From Candidatus Aerophobota bacterium (GTDB lineage Bacteria > Aerophobota > Aerophobia > Aerophobales > B3-G15): 25,733 nt of DNA. Shown in pieces: positions 7,656 to 15,660 of this stretch. Position 1 is the stretch's first letter; every line of letters starts with the position of its first letter. The position numbers and the translations under genes were made by a program. Under the pieces are notes generated by a model. That model was given only the letters and a program-made list of their open reading frames with translations, ran no database searches and was not told the DNA's origin. The stretch covers positions 1 to 25,733 of the forward strand of contig JACUUP010000012.1 in NCBI GenBank assembly GCA_014859225.1, read 5' to 3'.

Positions 7656-8453
7656 TTAGCCTGTATTTCTTCTTATAAAATGTTTAAGTTTTTCAGTGTA
7701 TATACTACCTCCCTCTACAATTAATCCAACATCACTGGAAATCAAAATCATCTTTACACCTTCTTTTATCCAGTTTTTTGCCATATCAATATCATTGCCC
7801 ACGGCAATTCCGCATATAACACCATGATTCTTGCAAGCTCTAACGACACTGCTTATAATTTTCACAACTTTTGCATCTTTCACCTCCCCGGGTATTCCAA
7901 CAGATTGGGAAAGGTCCCAGGGTCCAATAAAAGCAAAATCCACCCCTTCTACAGATATGAGCTCATCTATCCTCTCTGCAGCTTCTATGCTCTCAATTTG
8001 AATCCCAACAAAAGTTTCTTGATTTGCACTCTCAGTGATGTTGGATGGCTTTTCAAAAATCTGAAAATCATTATGAGCCAGCTCGAAAGCTATTCCTCTT
8101 TTTCCTGAAGGGTAATATTTGGCTGCTTCTATAATCCTTGTTACATTCTGTTTTGTCTCAACATGAGGTACTACTATACCCTGAGTTCCTGAATCAAGGT
8201 AGCGGGTAATCCAGTATACGTGTTCTTTGCTCGGAACTCTAAATATAGAACCAATATCTGCCGCTTTGCAAGAAACAACAAAGCTGGCAATTGTTTCAAT
8301 TGAAAAACTGGAGTGTTCTGAGTCAATGAACAACCAATCAAACCCAGCTGCAGCAAACAACTGAGCTAAATTAGGAGATCTGCATTCCATTATAGCAGTT
8401 CCTATTAAAACATCACCTTTTTTGAGTTTTTCTTTGAGTTTATTTTTTCTCAA
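7656..8453 (-). CDS. HpcH/HpaI-family aldolase
   Basis: A 265-residue class II (metal-dependent) pyruvate aldolase. Active-site residues of the family are in place: D44 and H47 in FIDSEHSSFS, R72 in FRVPS, metal ligand E154 in IQIES and metal ligand D180 in FIGPWDLSQSVGIPG. Homologues cleave 4-hydroxy-2-oxoacids such as 2-keto-3-deoxyglucarate or 4-hydroxy-2-oxoheptanedioate into pyruvate plus an aldehyde. The start codon is TTG (8451-8453) placed 5 nt after a very strong GAGGAGG Shine-Dalgarno. It follows the second permease gene by 35 bp. A divergent paralogue with altered catalytic residues lies at 11922-12716; both begin MRKNKL. Confidence 0.92.
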   Translation of the reverse strand: MRKNKLKEKLKKGDVLIGTAIMECRSPNLAQLFAAAGFDWLFIDSEHSSFSIETIASFVVSCKAADIGSIFRVPSKEHVYWITRYLDSGTQGIVVPHVETKQNVTRIIEAAKYYPSGKRGIAFELAHNDFQIFEKPSNITESANQETFVGIQIESIEAAERIDELISVEGVDFAFIGPWDLSQSVGIPGEVKDAKVVKIISSVVRACKNHGVICGIAVGNDIDMAKNWIKEGVKMILISSDVGLIVEGGSIYTEKLKHFIRRNTG

Positions 8454-8488
8454 CTTTTCCTCCTCAACCTTACCTACGGCATTTTAAT

Positions 8489-9328
8489 TTATCCTTTAAT
8501 CGCTCCCAGGCTCAAGCCAGCAATCAGGTGCTTTGCAATAAAACAGGTCAAAATAAGCGCGGGCAAGGTAACCACTATAGCCGCTGCCGCTAACTCTCCC
8601 CAGATGATTTCCTCATAGTTCATAATATTGTAAACTGCCACGGGCAAAATGCGGGTTCTGGAACCACTTAGCACTACTGCAAATATGAAGATGTTCCAGG
8701 ATAAGATAAAACTGAGAATTGAAACCACCACAGTCCCTGGTTTGACTAAAGGCAAGACGACTCGATAAAACGTCCCATATAAAGAGCACCCATCAATTAG
8801 AGCAGCATCCTCCAGGTCCCGGGGAACACCTTCAAAGAAACTAATCATCACCCAGATAACAAGAGGTAAAGTTACTATCATGTGAGCCAGAACTAAAGCC
8901 AGGTGAGTATCTGTCAAATTGAGCGTCCGAAAGAAAATGAACCAGGGAAGAAGGAGACTTAAACCTGGAATCATCCGACTCACCAGCACGACTGTAGCCA
9001 GTTTGTTCTGTTTGTATCTGGCTATACTATAAGCTGCTGGCAGCCCAACGATCAAACTAATTATTGTTGAGCCACCTGCTACAATGAAGCTGTTAAGCGT
9101 GTAGTGAAGAAAAGGGCTTTTAGCGAATACTTTTGCGTAACTATCCAGAACTGGTTTTATGGGTAAAAGAGGTGGCGGATAAACTATATTCATCAACTGT
9201 TCTCTCAGGGAAATCAAGACCATCCAGTAGAAAAAAAGCACCGAAGGCATCACAATGATTATTAAAAGGAGGACGAAAGAAAACTTTCCTATGCCCCAGG
9301 TTAATCTTGATTTTATATCTGTCTTCAC
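8489..9328 (-). CDS. Carbohydrate ABC transporter permease, MalG-like
   Basis: A 279-residue inner-membrane permease with about six hydrophobic segments. The cytoplasmic EAA loop that docks the ATPase is at about 173-197 (EDAALIDGCSLYGTFYRVVLP). The architecture and the C-terminal L-x-x-G-A-x-K-G ending are typical of the MalG/UgpE branch. The start codon is GTG (9326-9328) in a 4-nt GTGA overlap with the stop of the first permease gene, so the two are translationally coupled. It forms a heterodimeric channel with the MalF-like partner. No ATP-binding subunit is encoded in the window, so a shared MsmX/UgpC-type ATPase elsewhere is probably used. Confidence 0.95.
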   Translation of the reverse strand: MKTDIKSRLTWGIGKFSFVLLLIIIVMPSVLFFYWMVLISLREQLMNIVYPPPLLPIKPVLDSYAKVFAKSPFLHYTLNSFIVAGGSTIISLIVGLPAAYSIARYKQNKLATVVLVSRMIPGLSLLLPWFIFFRTLNLTDTHLALVLAHMIVTLPLVIWVMISFFEGVPRDLEDAALIDGCSLYGTFYRVVLPLVKPGTVVVSILSFILSWNIFIFAVVLSGSRTRILPVAVYNIMNYEEIIWGELAAAAIVVTLPALILTCFIAKHLIAGLSLGAIKG

Positions 9329-10215
9329 TTAGCTCCCCGTGTTTTAATTAGAATTAGCGAAAATCCTAAGATTATAGCCAAAAAGATGACCACAATAGAT
9401 GAGGCATAACCCATGTGAAACCAGTAAAAAGCTGTATTGAAAAGATATATATTTATGGTTTCAGATGCCTCTCCTGGTCCTCCTTGAGTCATAATGTAGA
9501 TAATGTCGAAGGTTTTCAAACAATCAATCAGGCGGAAAAGAATAGCTACAAGAATGAATGGTCGCAAAAGGGGCAGTGTAATATAAATAAAACGCTGCCA
9601 TTTGGTAGCACCGTCCACCAGAGCTGCCTCAAAAGACTCCTGTGGAAGTGCTGCCAGACCTCCCAGAATAATAAGCATCATTATTGGTGTCCACTGCCAT
9701 GTATCAACCATTACAAGGCTTGGTATAACGGTTTTGGGAGAATGTATCCAGAGGGAGCTCAGGCCAGCCAAACTCATAACATATTTACCCAGACCAACCA
9801 TGGGGTGGAAAATCATTATCCAGATAAGAGCAATAGCCACTGGAGTTGCCATCATGGGAAGGATGAAAATGACTCTCAGCGTACCCCTGCCTAAAAATTG
9901 CTTGTTAAAAATAAGCGCGCAGGCAAGACCTAAAACAGTCTGAAGTGGTACAGCCAGGGCTACAAAATAAAAAGTGCGCACGACCGTATACAGGAATCTT
10001 GAATCTTCAAATAAGAGCCGATAGTAGTTCTTCATACCCACAAAGTATGGAAGAGCTCTACTCATCATGAACCAATCGTAAAGACTCATCCTAACAGTAT
10101 ATGTTAGAGGAAATGCTATAATCACTATTATAGCGATAACAGCAGGCATAGGGAATATATAGGGGGCGTATCTGTGAGAAAAACCACTTTTCACTGCAAT
10201 TTTTGTTTGAGACAT
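9325..10215 (-). CDS. Carbohydrate ABC transporter permease, MalF/UgpA-like
   Basis: A 296-residue permease with six predicted membrane helices and an EAA loop at 196-219 (FEAALVDGATKWQRFIYITL). It pairs with the MalG-like protein encoded immediately after it. The ATG at 10215 has a modest AGGA Shine-Dalgarno. The gene is separated from the solute-binding protein gene by 97 bp that contain a strong hairpin, which probably lowers permease expression relative to binding protein. Substrate cannot be told from permeases; the operon partners suggest a sugar, sugar acid or related organic acid. Confidence 0.95.
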   Translation of the reverse strand: MSQTKIAVKSGFSHRYAPYIFPMPAVIAIIVIIAFPLTYTVRMSLYDWFMMSRALPYFVGMKNYYRLLFEDSRFLYTVVRTFYFVALAVPLQTVLGLACALIFNKQFLGRGTLRVIFILPMMATPVAIALIWIMIFHPMVGLGKYVMSLAGLSSLWIHSPKTVIPSLVMVDTWQWTPIMMLIILGGLAALPQESFEAALVDGATKWQRFIYITLPLLRPFILVAILFRLIDCLKTFDIIYIMTQGGPGEASETINIYLFNTAFYWFHMGYASSIVVIFLAIILGFSLILIKTRGAK

Positions 10216-10242
10216 TAAGAATCCTTAAGCACTTAAGATTTG

Positions 10243-10287
10243 TCAGCACGTTTTCCAGAAAACTGTTAAGCCCGGAAAACGTGCTGA
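10243..10287 (-). terminator. Intercistronic hairpin between binding-protein and permease genes
   Basis: Perfect 14-bp arms TCAGCACGTTTTCC (10243-10256) and GGAAAACGTGCTGA (10274-10287) enclose a 17-nt loop. On the minus strand the stem is not followed by a long U-run, so it is probably a partial terminator or a 3'-end stabilising structure rather than a full stop. Its position, just after a binding-protein gene and before the permeases, is the classic one for setting an excess of binding protein over permease. Confidence 0.7.
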
Positions 10288-10312
10288 TTGTCTTAATTTC
10301 TATTTGAAAGCT

Positions 10313-11644
10313 TTATCTGTATCGCTCGGGTTCGGTTCTAAGCAGCAATTGTTTAAATTTCTTGTTAGCCTCGTCCATAAGAGCCTTAACATCACCACCC
10401 TCTATAGCGTTAACCAAAGCAATTCCTACAATATCACGAAACTCACCTACAGCTGCTATTTCCGGAAGTCCAAGACGGGCAATCTTCAGTGACTCAATAA
10501 AAGTCTCACGCCAATCTGAAGGCATGGGAGATTCTCTTATATAATCAGGATTTTGCAAAACAGATACGCGACCTGTACCTACACCGCTTAGAGCTACTCG
10601 CAAGGTATTTTCTTTATTGGTGGCCCAGGTTATAAATAAGTAGGCTGCTTCTTTGTTGGCACTGTAGCGAGATACAGAGTATCCTCCTCCAAACGTTCCA
10701 GCATAACGTCCTCCGGGTCCTGCTGGAAAGAGAGTGTAGCCAGTTTTCCCAACAACTTTTGATTTCTCTGGATCCTCAAATTGACCAGCAAATCCGATGC
10801 CATCAAAATACATAGCTGCTCTTTCAGCCATAAAAGTGGAACTACACTCATACCAGTTGAAGTTAACAACCCCTGGTGCTCCATAATTGCGAAGCATTCG
10901 AGCATACCAATCTGCAGCCTTTATTCCTGCTGGAGAGTTAATAGCCGGTTCACCTTCTTTGTCAAAAAAGTCTCCACCATATTTAAACAAAAGGATACAC
11001 CATACAGGAGTGTTAGCATATTTCAAGCCCCGATAAACAACACTATAAAAATCATTGGCTGGATCGTTGAGTTTCCTGGCTATCTCTTCCATCTCGTCCA
11101 GGGTTTGAGGTATAGCAATACCTCTCTGTCGGAAGATATCTTTACGGTAATAAAGGATCCATGGGTCTATCTGTTGCATAAGGAAAGTAACGCTATCATC
11201 CGGTTGGGTAGATATATCTCTGACCGCTGGCGTAAAATCTTCCCAGTCATAATCAGGTGCCGTAAGGGTTGGATCTTTTAAATAATTGTTGAGTGGCGTA
11301 ATCCAGCCAGCATCATAAAAACCTTTCTTTTCCACATGCCATGCTATTACAAAAGCATCAAGAGTGGCGGATCGAGATGCAAGTTCAACAACCTTCTTCT
11401 GGCGAGCCTGAATTTCAGGCAGAATCTCGTACTCAACCTTAATACCGGTGAGTTTCTCAAATTCTGGTATGTGAGGATAAACAGCATCGGCAGCAGGATG
11501 TTTGTCAGCTACAAGACGGATCCTGGTACCTGCAAATCTTTGCCAGTTAAACTCTTCAGCAGAGGCAGCTGCCATTGCACCTAATGCTCCAACTAACAGA
11601 GCTACCAGGAAAAGTACAATGCGTTTTTTACATTCTTTCTTCAT
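10313..11644 (-). CDS. Extracellular solute-binding protein, family 1
   Basis: A 443-residue periplasmic or extracellular binding protein of the sugar-binding (MalE/UgpB) superfamily. The N-terminus is a Sec signal peptide: a basic region (MKKECKKR), a hydrophobic core (IVLFLVALLVGALGAMAA) and a likely signal peptidase I site after ASA near residue 29. There is no lipobox cysteine. The mature part has family hallmarks such as FEKLTGIKVEYEI near the start, DPWILYYRKDIFRQRGI and a GGGYSVSRYSANKEAAYLFI region. The ATG at 11644 follows an AGGGAGGG Shine-Dalgarno. It is the first gene of the catabolic operon and is probably its most abundant product, given the hairpin behind it. The ligand is unknown. 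Confidence 0.93.
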   Translation of the reverse strand: MKKECKKRIVLFLVALLVGALGAMAAASAEEFNWQRFAGTRIRLVADKHPAADAVYPHIPEFEKLTGIKVEYEILPEIQARQKKVVELASRSATLDAFVIAWHVEKKGFYDAGWITPLNNYLKDPTLTAPDYDWEDFTPAVRDISTQPDDSVTFLMQQIDPWILYYRKDIFRQRGIAIPQTLDEMEEIARKLNDPANDFYSVVYRGLKYANTPVWCILLFKYGGDFFDKEGEPAINSPAGIKAADWYARMLRNYGAPGVVNFNWYECSSTFMAERAAMYFDGIGFAGQFEDPEKSKVVGKTGYTLFPAGPGGRYAGTFGGGYSVSRYSANKEAAYLFITWATNKENTLRVALSGVGTGRVSVLQNPDYIRESPMPSDWRETFIESLKIARLGLPEIAAVGEFRDIVGIALVNAIEGGDVKALMDEANKKFKQLLLRTEPERYR

Positions 11645-11772
11645 TTATCAGCCCTCCCTTGAAATTTTTTAACTTCAGATACCAAACTTTTAACTTTTCT
11701 CACCCTAATCTAACAGGCCTGCCTATTATCCACCACCTCCTTCCCGGCCTTAATCCTCAGCTTCCTGCTTTT

Positions 11773-11801
11773 ATTATAATCGCTTTTTTTTTCTTTTGCA
11801 A
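11773..11801 (-). promoter_or_regulatory. Predicted promoter of the ABC/aldolase operon
   Basis: On the minus strand TTGCAA (11796-11801) is 17 nt from a perfect TATAAT (11773-11778), with an A-rich spacer. Transcription should start near 11766, leaving a leader of about 120 nt before the ATG at 11644. I recognised no known riboswitch in that leader. Confidence 0.65.
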
Positions 11802-11822
11802 GGGGAGTGCGTTAAAAAACTA

Positions 11823-11839
11823 TTTGCCTCAAAGGCAAA
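11823..11839. promoter_or_regulatory. Palindromic candidate operator between divergent genes
   Basis: TTTGCCT (11823-11829) and AGGCAAA (11833-11839) form a perfect inverted repeat around a 3-nt centre. It lies about 20 bp upstream of the minus-strand -35 and overlaps a possible plus-strand -35 (TTGCCT with TAGCAT at 17 nt). It could bind a dimeric regulator of both transcription units. No regulator gene is in the window. Confidence 0.4.
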
Positions 11840-11921
11840 ATTATGGTAGCATTAAACAGGCAGACCAAGACGGGACCCACTGAATATTTACAATAAAAAA
11901 CATATAGGGGAGGCAATCAGG

Positions 11922-12716
11922 ATGAGAAAAAATAAGCTAAGAGAACTTATAAGAGAGGGCAAATCCACTATAGGAATACGCATTTTGAGTAGCTGGCCGG
12001 GTATGGTGGAGGTTATCGGGAGCACAGGTATTGTTGACTACATTGAGTTTGTGGGAGAGTATGCCCCTTACAACTTATATGACCTTGAAAATTTAGCCAG
12101 AGCAACTGAACTTTTTGGTATGTCATCTATGTTGAAGGTTGACCAGGAGCCTGCATGTTTTCTCGCACAAAGAGCTTTAAAATCAGGTATACAAAATATA
12201 CTGTTTACAGACACCCGCTGTGTTGAGGATGCAAAAAACTATGTCCAAATTGTCAAACCGGAAACACCAGAAATGAAAGGCATCAATGGCTGCCATGCGG
12301 CAAGATGTGTAGGATACGGATATGAAGCCGGTTCCTCAGATTATGTTAAGGCAATGGACGATGTTGTTATAGCTCTTATGATAGAGAAAAAAGGGGCCGT
12401 TGATAATTTAGAGGAAATTCTTTCCGTGAAAGGAATAGATATGGTTCAATTTGGTCCCTGTGATTACAGTCTCAGCATAGGCGCTATTGGACAGTTTCAG
12501 TCTCCAAAAGTAAAAGAGGCAGAACTTAAAACTATTAAAATAGCATTAAAAATGGGAGTGCGACCTCGATTAGAGCTTGGGTTCCCGCTGAACAAGGAGG
12601 TTGTTGAAAAATACATCAGCCTCGGGGTTCGTGATTTTTCCCTTCCCATGGATGTAACAATTATACGCGGGTGGGTGAAGAAAAATGGAGAGGATTTAAA
12701 AAAAATGCTCTCGTAA
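11922..12716 (+). CDS. HpcH/HpaI-family protein with altered active site
   Basis: A 264-residue paralogue of the aldolase at 7656-8453, with the same MRKNKL start and collinear blocks. The metal-ligand positions are kept: E155 in LMIEK and D181 in FGPCDYSLSIG. The catalytic histidine block DSEH is replaced by VGEY (Tyr at 47), and the substrate-carboxylate arginine (R72 in the other copy) becomes Lys in LKVDQE. The fold is therefore intact but classical retro-aldol chemistry is doubtful; a different substrate, a lyase variant or a binding role is possible. GGGGAGG at 11907-11913 is a strong Shine-Dalgarno for the ATG. The gene is divergent from the importer operon and probably shares its control region. 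Confidence 0.85.
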   Translation: MRKNKLRELIREGKSTIGIRILSSWPGMVEVIGSTGIVDYIEFVGEYAPYNLYDLENLARATELFGMSSMLKVDQEPACFLAQRALKSGIQNILFTDTRCVEDAKNYVQIVKPETPEMKGINGCHAARCVGYGYEAGSSDYVKAMDDVVIALMIEKKGAVDNLEEILSVKGIDMVQFGPCDYSLSIGAIGQFQSPKVKEAELKTIKIALKMGVRPRLELGFPLNKEVVEKYISLGVRDFSLPMDVTIIRGWVKKNGEDLKKMLS

Positions 12717-12734
12717 AAAAAATGGGCATAACAT

Positions 12735-12789
12735 GACAGGCGGGACGCCTGTCCTACGATGTATAGGCACCCCTGGCAAGACACAGGCG
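12735..12789. repeat. GC-rich palindromic intergenic repeat
   Basis: GACAGGCG (12735-12742) and CGCCTGTC (12746-12753) form an 8-bp perfect stem around GGA, and a further ACAGGCG copy sits at 12783-12789. The block from 12735 to about 12890 is noticeably more GC-rich than its surroundings and includes other small palindromes. Similar ACAGGCG...CGCCTGT elements occur as dispersed intergenic repeats in several bacterial groups (recalled, not checked). No U-run follows, so it is not a standard terminator. Confidence 0.5.
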
Positions 12790-12890
12790 AATCTACTGCT
12801 CTAACTCTAAAAGGTGGTTTCACGGCTCCATTTCTTCTCGCAGCCAACGCGGTTTACTGAGGACGTACGTGCAGGCTCTGAGCCTCGCGG

Positions 12891-14228
12891 CTATCTCTTT
12901 AAAGAGTGCGTTAAATCACGCAGGGTGACATTTATTTTGCTCACCAGGCGATGGCAAAGATTCTGGGAAATTTGAATTGCCCGATACAGAGTATAGATGA
13001 GTTTTACCTTTTTATCAGAAAAAAGATAATCAAAATTATGGAAAGACTTTTCTATAAGCTTTCCCTCTTTTCTTAAAATATCCTCAAGCGGAGTTCCGGC
13101 AACTACAGAAAGACGGGTTATATTAAAGGCAGTTGGACTTCCCATATCCCTTAAAAACTGTCCATTTTCCAAGAATTCTTCAAAACTCATCCAGGGGTCA
13201 GCCGGAATAAATCCAATTCTGCAATCTATACCAAGCTCTTTTAAAATCTGGATTGCTTTTTTGTTATCCTCTACGCTGACATTTTTTTGATATCTATCAA
13301 GTATCCTCTGAACACCTGACTCAATTCCTATTCTAACCTCGTAAAGTCCTGCCTTTTTCAAAAAAGAAAAAAGCTTTTTATCTATATTGTCTGCTCGGCA
13401 CTCTATGCTGAATTTAATGGGAAATTTTTGCCTCACTATACCCCTTGCAATATCCTCTGCCCTCTTTTTTCCTGCTTCCCCTGGTCCAAAGAAATTATCA
13501 TCCAGAAAATCAACAACTTTTACACTGTGGTCTTGATGTAGAAGTTTCAGCTCCTCTAAAACATTTTCCGCACTTCTTCCCCTCCATTTTCTTCCGGGTA
13601 ACTTCTCATAAAAGGCACGCGGACCACAAAAGATGCATCTTCCATAGCAACCCTTGCTGGTGATGAGCATGGCATTTCTTCCCCAGCGCAAAACAAGGGG
13701 AAGAGTATCCCTTGCGGGAAAAGGAAGCTCGTCCAGATTCTCAATTAGTGGTTGGGGAGGATTTATCTTCACATCATCCGCATCTCTATAGGCAATTCCT
13801 TTAATATCTTCCCAGCCATTTTTTTCCGAAATTTTTTCAACAAGATGGGGGAAACTGATATCTCCTTCCCCATAAACTACGCAGTCAACCAGAGGAAAAT
13901 TTTCCATAAGCTGGTTAGTTTTTAAGGTTGGCAGATGCCCCCCTAAACAGATGTGAGATTTTAACCCTTTTTCTCTTAAAAACTTCACTATAGAAAAGGT
14001 ATTTTTTAGCGCAGGCTGAACCACTGAGATTCCTAAAATATCAGGTGAGCTTTTTAAGATTTCCTTGCAGGTTTTTTTTACCGACCAGCGGTAAAGCCCT
14101 GCATCCATTATTTCTACTTCATATCTCCTGACCCTGAGTTCAGCTGCAAGATATCCAATTCCTAAATGTTCACTATGGGGCTCCCAGAGCCTGGAACCAC
14201 AGGGTGGGTTAACAAGCAAAATATTCAT
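12891..14228 (-). CDS. B12-binding-type radical SAM protein
   Basis: A 445-residue protein with an N-terminal cobalamin-binding-like domain (about 1-135; NILLVNPPCG, EHLGIGYLAAEL, GGHLPTL) followed by a radical SAM barrel with ITSKGCYGRCIFCGPR (C194, C198, C201). The N-terminal domain lacks the DxHxxG histidine of base-off/His-on proteins, as is usual in this class. Such enzymes carry out methylations and rearrangements in lipid, cofactor and natural-product pathways; the specific reaction is not recognisable. The ATG at 14228 lies 9 bp after the stop of the MEDS-GGDEF gene, so the two are probably one transcript. It converges with the plus-strand aldolase paralogue across the GC-rich repeat. 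Confidence 0.88.
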   Translation of the reverse strand: MNILLVNPPCGSRLWEPHSEHLGIGYLAAELRVRRYEVEIMDAGLYRWSVKKTCKEILKSSPDILGISVVQPALKNTFSIVKFLREKGLKSHICLGGHLPTLKTNQLMENFPLVDCVVYGEGDISFPHLVEKISEKNGWEDIKGIAYRDADDVKINPPQPLIENLDELPFPARDTLPLVLRWGRNAMLITSKGCYGRCIFCGPRAFYEKLPGRKWRGRSAENVLEELKLLHQDHSVKVVDFLDDNFFGPGEAGKKRAEDIARGIVRQKFPIKFSIECRADNIDKKLFSFLKKAGLYEVRIGIESGVQRILDRYQKNVSVEDNKKAIQILKELGIDCRIGFIPADPWMSFEEFLENGQFLRDMGSPTAFNITRLSVVAGTPLEDILRKEGKLIEKSFHNFDYLFSDKKVKLIYTLYRAIQISQNLCHRLVSKINVTLRDLTHSLKR

Positions 14229-14237
14229 ATAAAAAAG

Positions 14238-15575
14238 CTACTCCAAAATCGTATTCAGGGCAGGGTCGTAGCGCTGGTAATTGTTACGTCCACGCCTTTT
14301 AACCTGATACATGGCGATATCGGCATATCTTAATAGAGTATCGGCATCCTTACTATCCGTGGGATAGATGCTAAAACCAACACTTGTTGTAATGTTAAAT
14401 CTGTGCTCTCTAATCTCAAATGGTTCTGTAAATGTTTTCAGGATTTTTTGAGCAGATTTAACTGCATCTTCCTCTTTTTTGATATCTGACAGGATTATTA
14501 AAAACTCATCCCCTCCCACACGGGCAACAGTGTCACTCTTACGAAGAAAACCTTTTAATCTATTGGCAATACTTTGTAAGAGTCTATCTCCCATCCTGTG
14601 GCCTAACCGGTCATTAACCTCTTTAAAGTTATCTAAATCAAGCATCATTACAGCAAGTTTTTCCTGACGGCGCTCCGCGTGAGCGATTGCCAGATGCAGA
14701 CGGTCATTGAAAAGCAGTCGATTAGGAAGATCGGTTAGTGGGTCGTGAGTAACCATGTAAGCTAATTGCACATCTCTTTCAGCTTCCTGCTTAATGTTAT
14801 TTAACCAGTGCTCTAACTCATACTTTGCACGTTCTTTACTTAAGAATTTTTCCGGAGAGATATAGTAAAAATTACTGTAAATCCTACCGTCTAACACAAG
14901 AAGTGGGTGGGTCATAATCACCGCTTTCATAATCTCTGGAGGAAACTTTCGCTTATCATACTGACAGATAACAAGACAGGGATATTTAGGAAAAAAATCC
15001 TTGTTTAGTTTTACCTCATATTCTATGAGTTTTTCTGAGCCTGGGTTGCCATGTATTGCCCAGCTCATCTCACCCGTTATACGAAGAGCTGAATAGCCAG
15101 ATTTTATAGCTTTTTTGGTTTCATCAATTAGAAGAGAAACCATCCTTCCAGGGTCAAAAGAGCCTCCCTTAGTGTAAGAGTCTTTCTGATGCAAAATAAG
15201 TAGCTGTCCCGATGCCTCAAATTTATTCACATCTACATTTTCCTGACAAAGGTATGTGCGGAGCTCATCAGCGGTATGAGTATCTACAATATAGATGCAT
15301 TTTTCACCTTTTTTTAGCCCAATTTTTAAGAAAGGGATAATGGCAGAACGCCACTCCTTAGCTGATTCATAGATAAAACAGAGATGGTCACGGGCCTCAA
15401 GCTTTCCCCATGCCTCACTTAAGGTTAAAAGTTGCACATCTTGTATACGTGTATTATAAAAATCTCCTACTTTTTCCAACCGTATATGCCGGTATAAATT
15501 TTGCTTACCTTGAATAAGCTCATCTCCTATTTTGTTCCTGTTATCATTTTCTTGCTTATTTTCTTTGCTGTCCAT
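14238..15575 (-). CDS. MEDS-domain diguanylate cyclase (GGDEF)
   Basis: A 445-residue cytosolic protein. Residues about 57-240 match the MEDS (DcmR-like sensory) domain: DHLCFIYESAKEW, a KKGEKCIYIVD segment, RITGEMSWA and CLVICQYDKRKFP. A short coiled linker leads to a GGDEF domain (about 275-440) with HDPLTDLPNR, LDLDNFKEVND and an intact active site GGDEF at 354-358. The product-inhibition I-site RxxD (R345-D348) is present five residues upstream. It should synthesise c-di-GMP, with activity set by a ligand or partner of the MEDS domain. No transmembrane or signal sequence is seen. It heads a two-gene unit with the B12-type radical SAM gene. The HD-GYP gene further right would provide the opposing activity. 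Confidence 0.93.
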   Translation of the reverse strand: MDSKENKQENDNRNKIGDELIQGKQNLYRHIRLEKVGDFYNTRIQDVQLLTLSEAWGKLEARDHLCFIYESAKEWRSAIIPFLKIGLKKGEKCIYIVDTHTADELRTYLCQENVDVNKFEASGQLLILHQKDSYTKGGSFDPGRMVSLLIDETKKAIKSGYSALRITGEMSWAIHGNPGSEKLIEYEVKLNKDFFPKYPCLVICQYDKRKFPPEIMKAVIMTHPLLVLDGRIYSNFYYISPEKFLSKERAKYELEHWLNNIKQEAERDVQLAYMVTHDPLTDLPNRLLFNDRLHLAIAHAERRQEKLAVMMLDLDNFKEVNDRLGHRMGDRLLQSIANRLKGFLRKSDTVARVGGDEFLIILSDIKKEEDAVKSAQKILKTFTEPFEIREHRFNITTSVGFSIYPTDSKDADTLLRYADIAMYQVKRRGRNNYQRYDPALNTILE

Positions 15576-15602
15576 CTTGTCGCACCAGGTTTAGTTTCTT
15601 TG

Positions 15603-15644
15603 AGTTTAACTATTTTTCTTTTAACTGTCAATTTTTAATTGACA
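15603..15644 (-). promoter_or_regulatory. Predicted MEDS-GGDEF promoter with overlapping palindrome
   Basis: TGTCAATT (15626-15633) and AATTGACA (15637-15644) form a 19-bp palindrome with a TTT centre. Its left arm supplies a minus-strand TTGACA -35 (15626-15631), 17 nt from a weaker TAAACT -10 (15603-15608). A third ATTGACA box lies at 15660-15666. The arrangement could be an operator, although much of the symmetry is that of the -35 consensus itself. Confidence 0.4.
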
Positions 15645-15660
15645 TCTCACGCCTAATTTA

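Noticed and set aside
9415-9943. Plus-strand open frames of 159 and 113 aa inside the permease gene
   Set aside because: Both are shadows of a clear MalF-like permease with an EAA loop and show no protein-family features.
11645-11766. Riboswitch in the leader of the ABC operon
   Set aside because: The leader has small palindromes but no conserved riboswitch core that I could recognise.
12735-12753. Hairpin as intrinsic terminator of the aldolase paralogue
   Set aside because: The stem is GC-rich but no T-run follows on the plus strand.
12497-12847. Minus-strand 116-aa open frame
   Set aside because: It runs antisense to the aldolase paralogue and through the palindromic repeat; no ribosome site and no domain.
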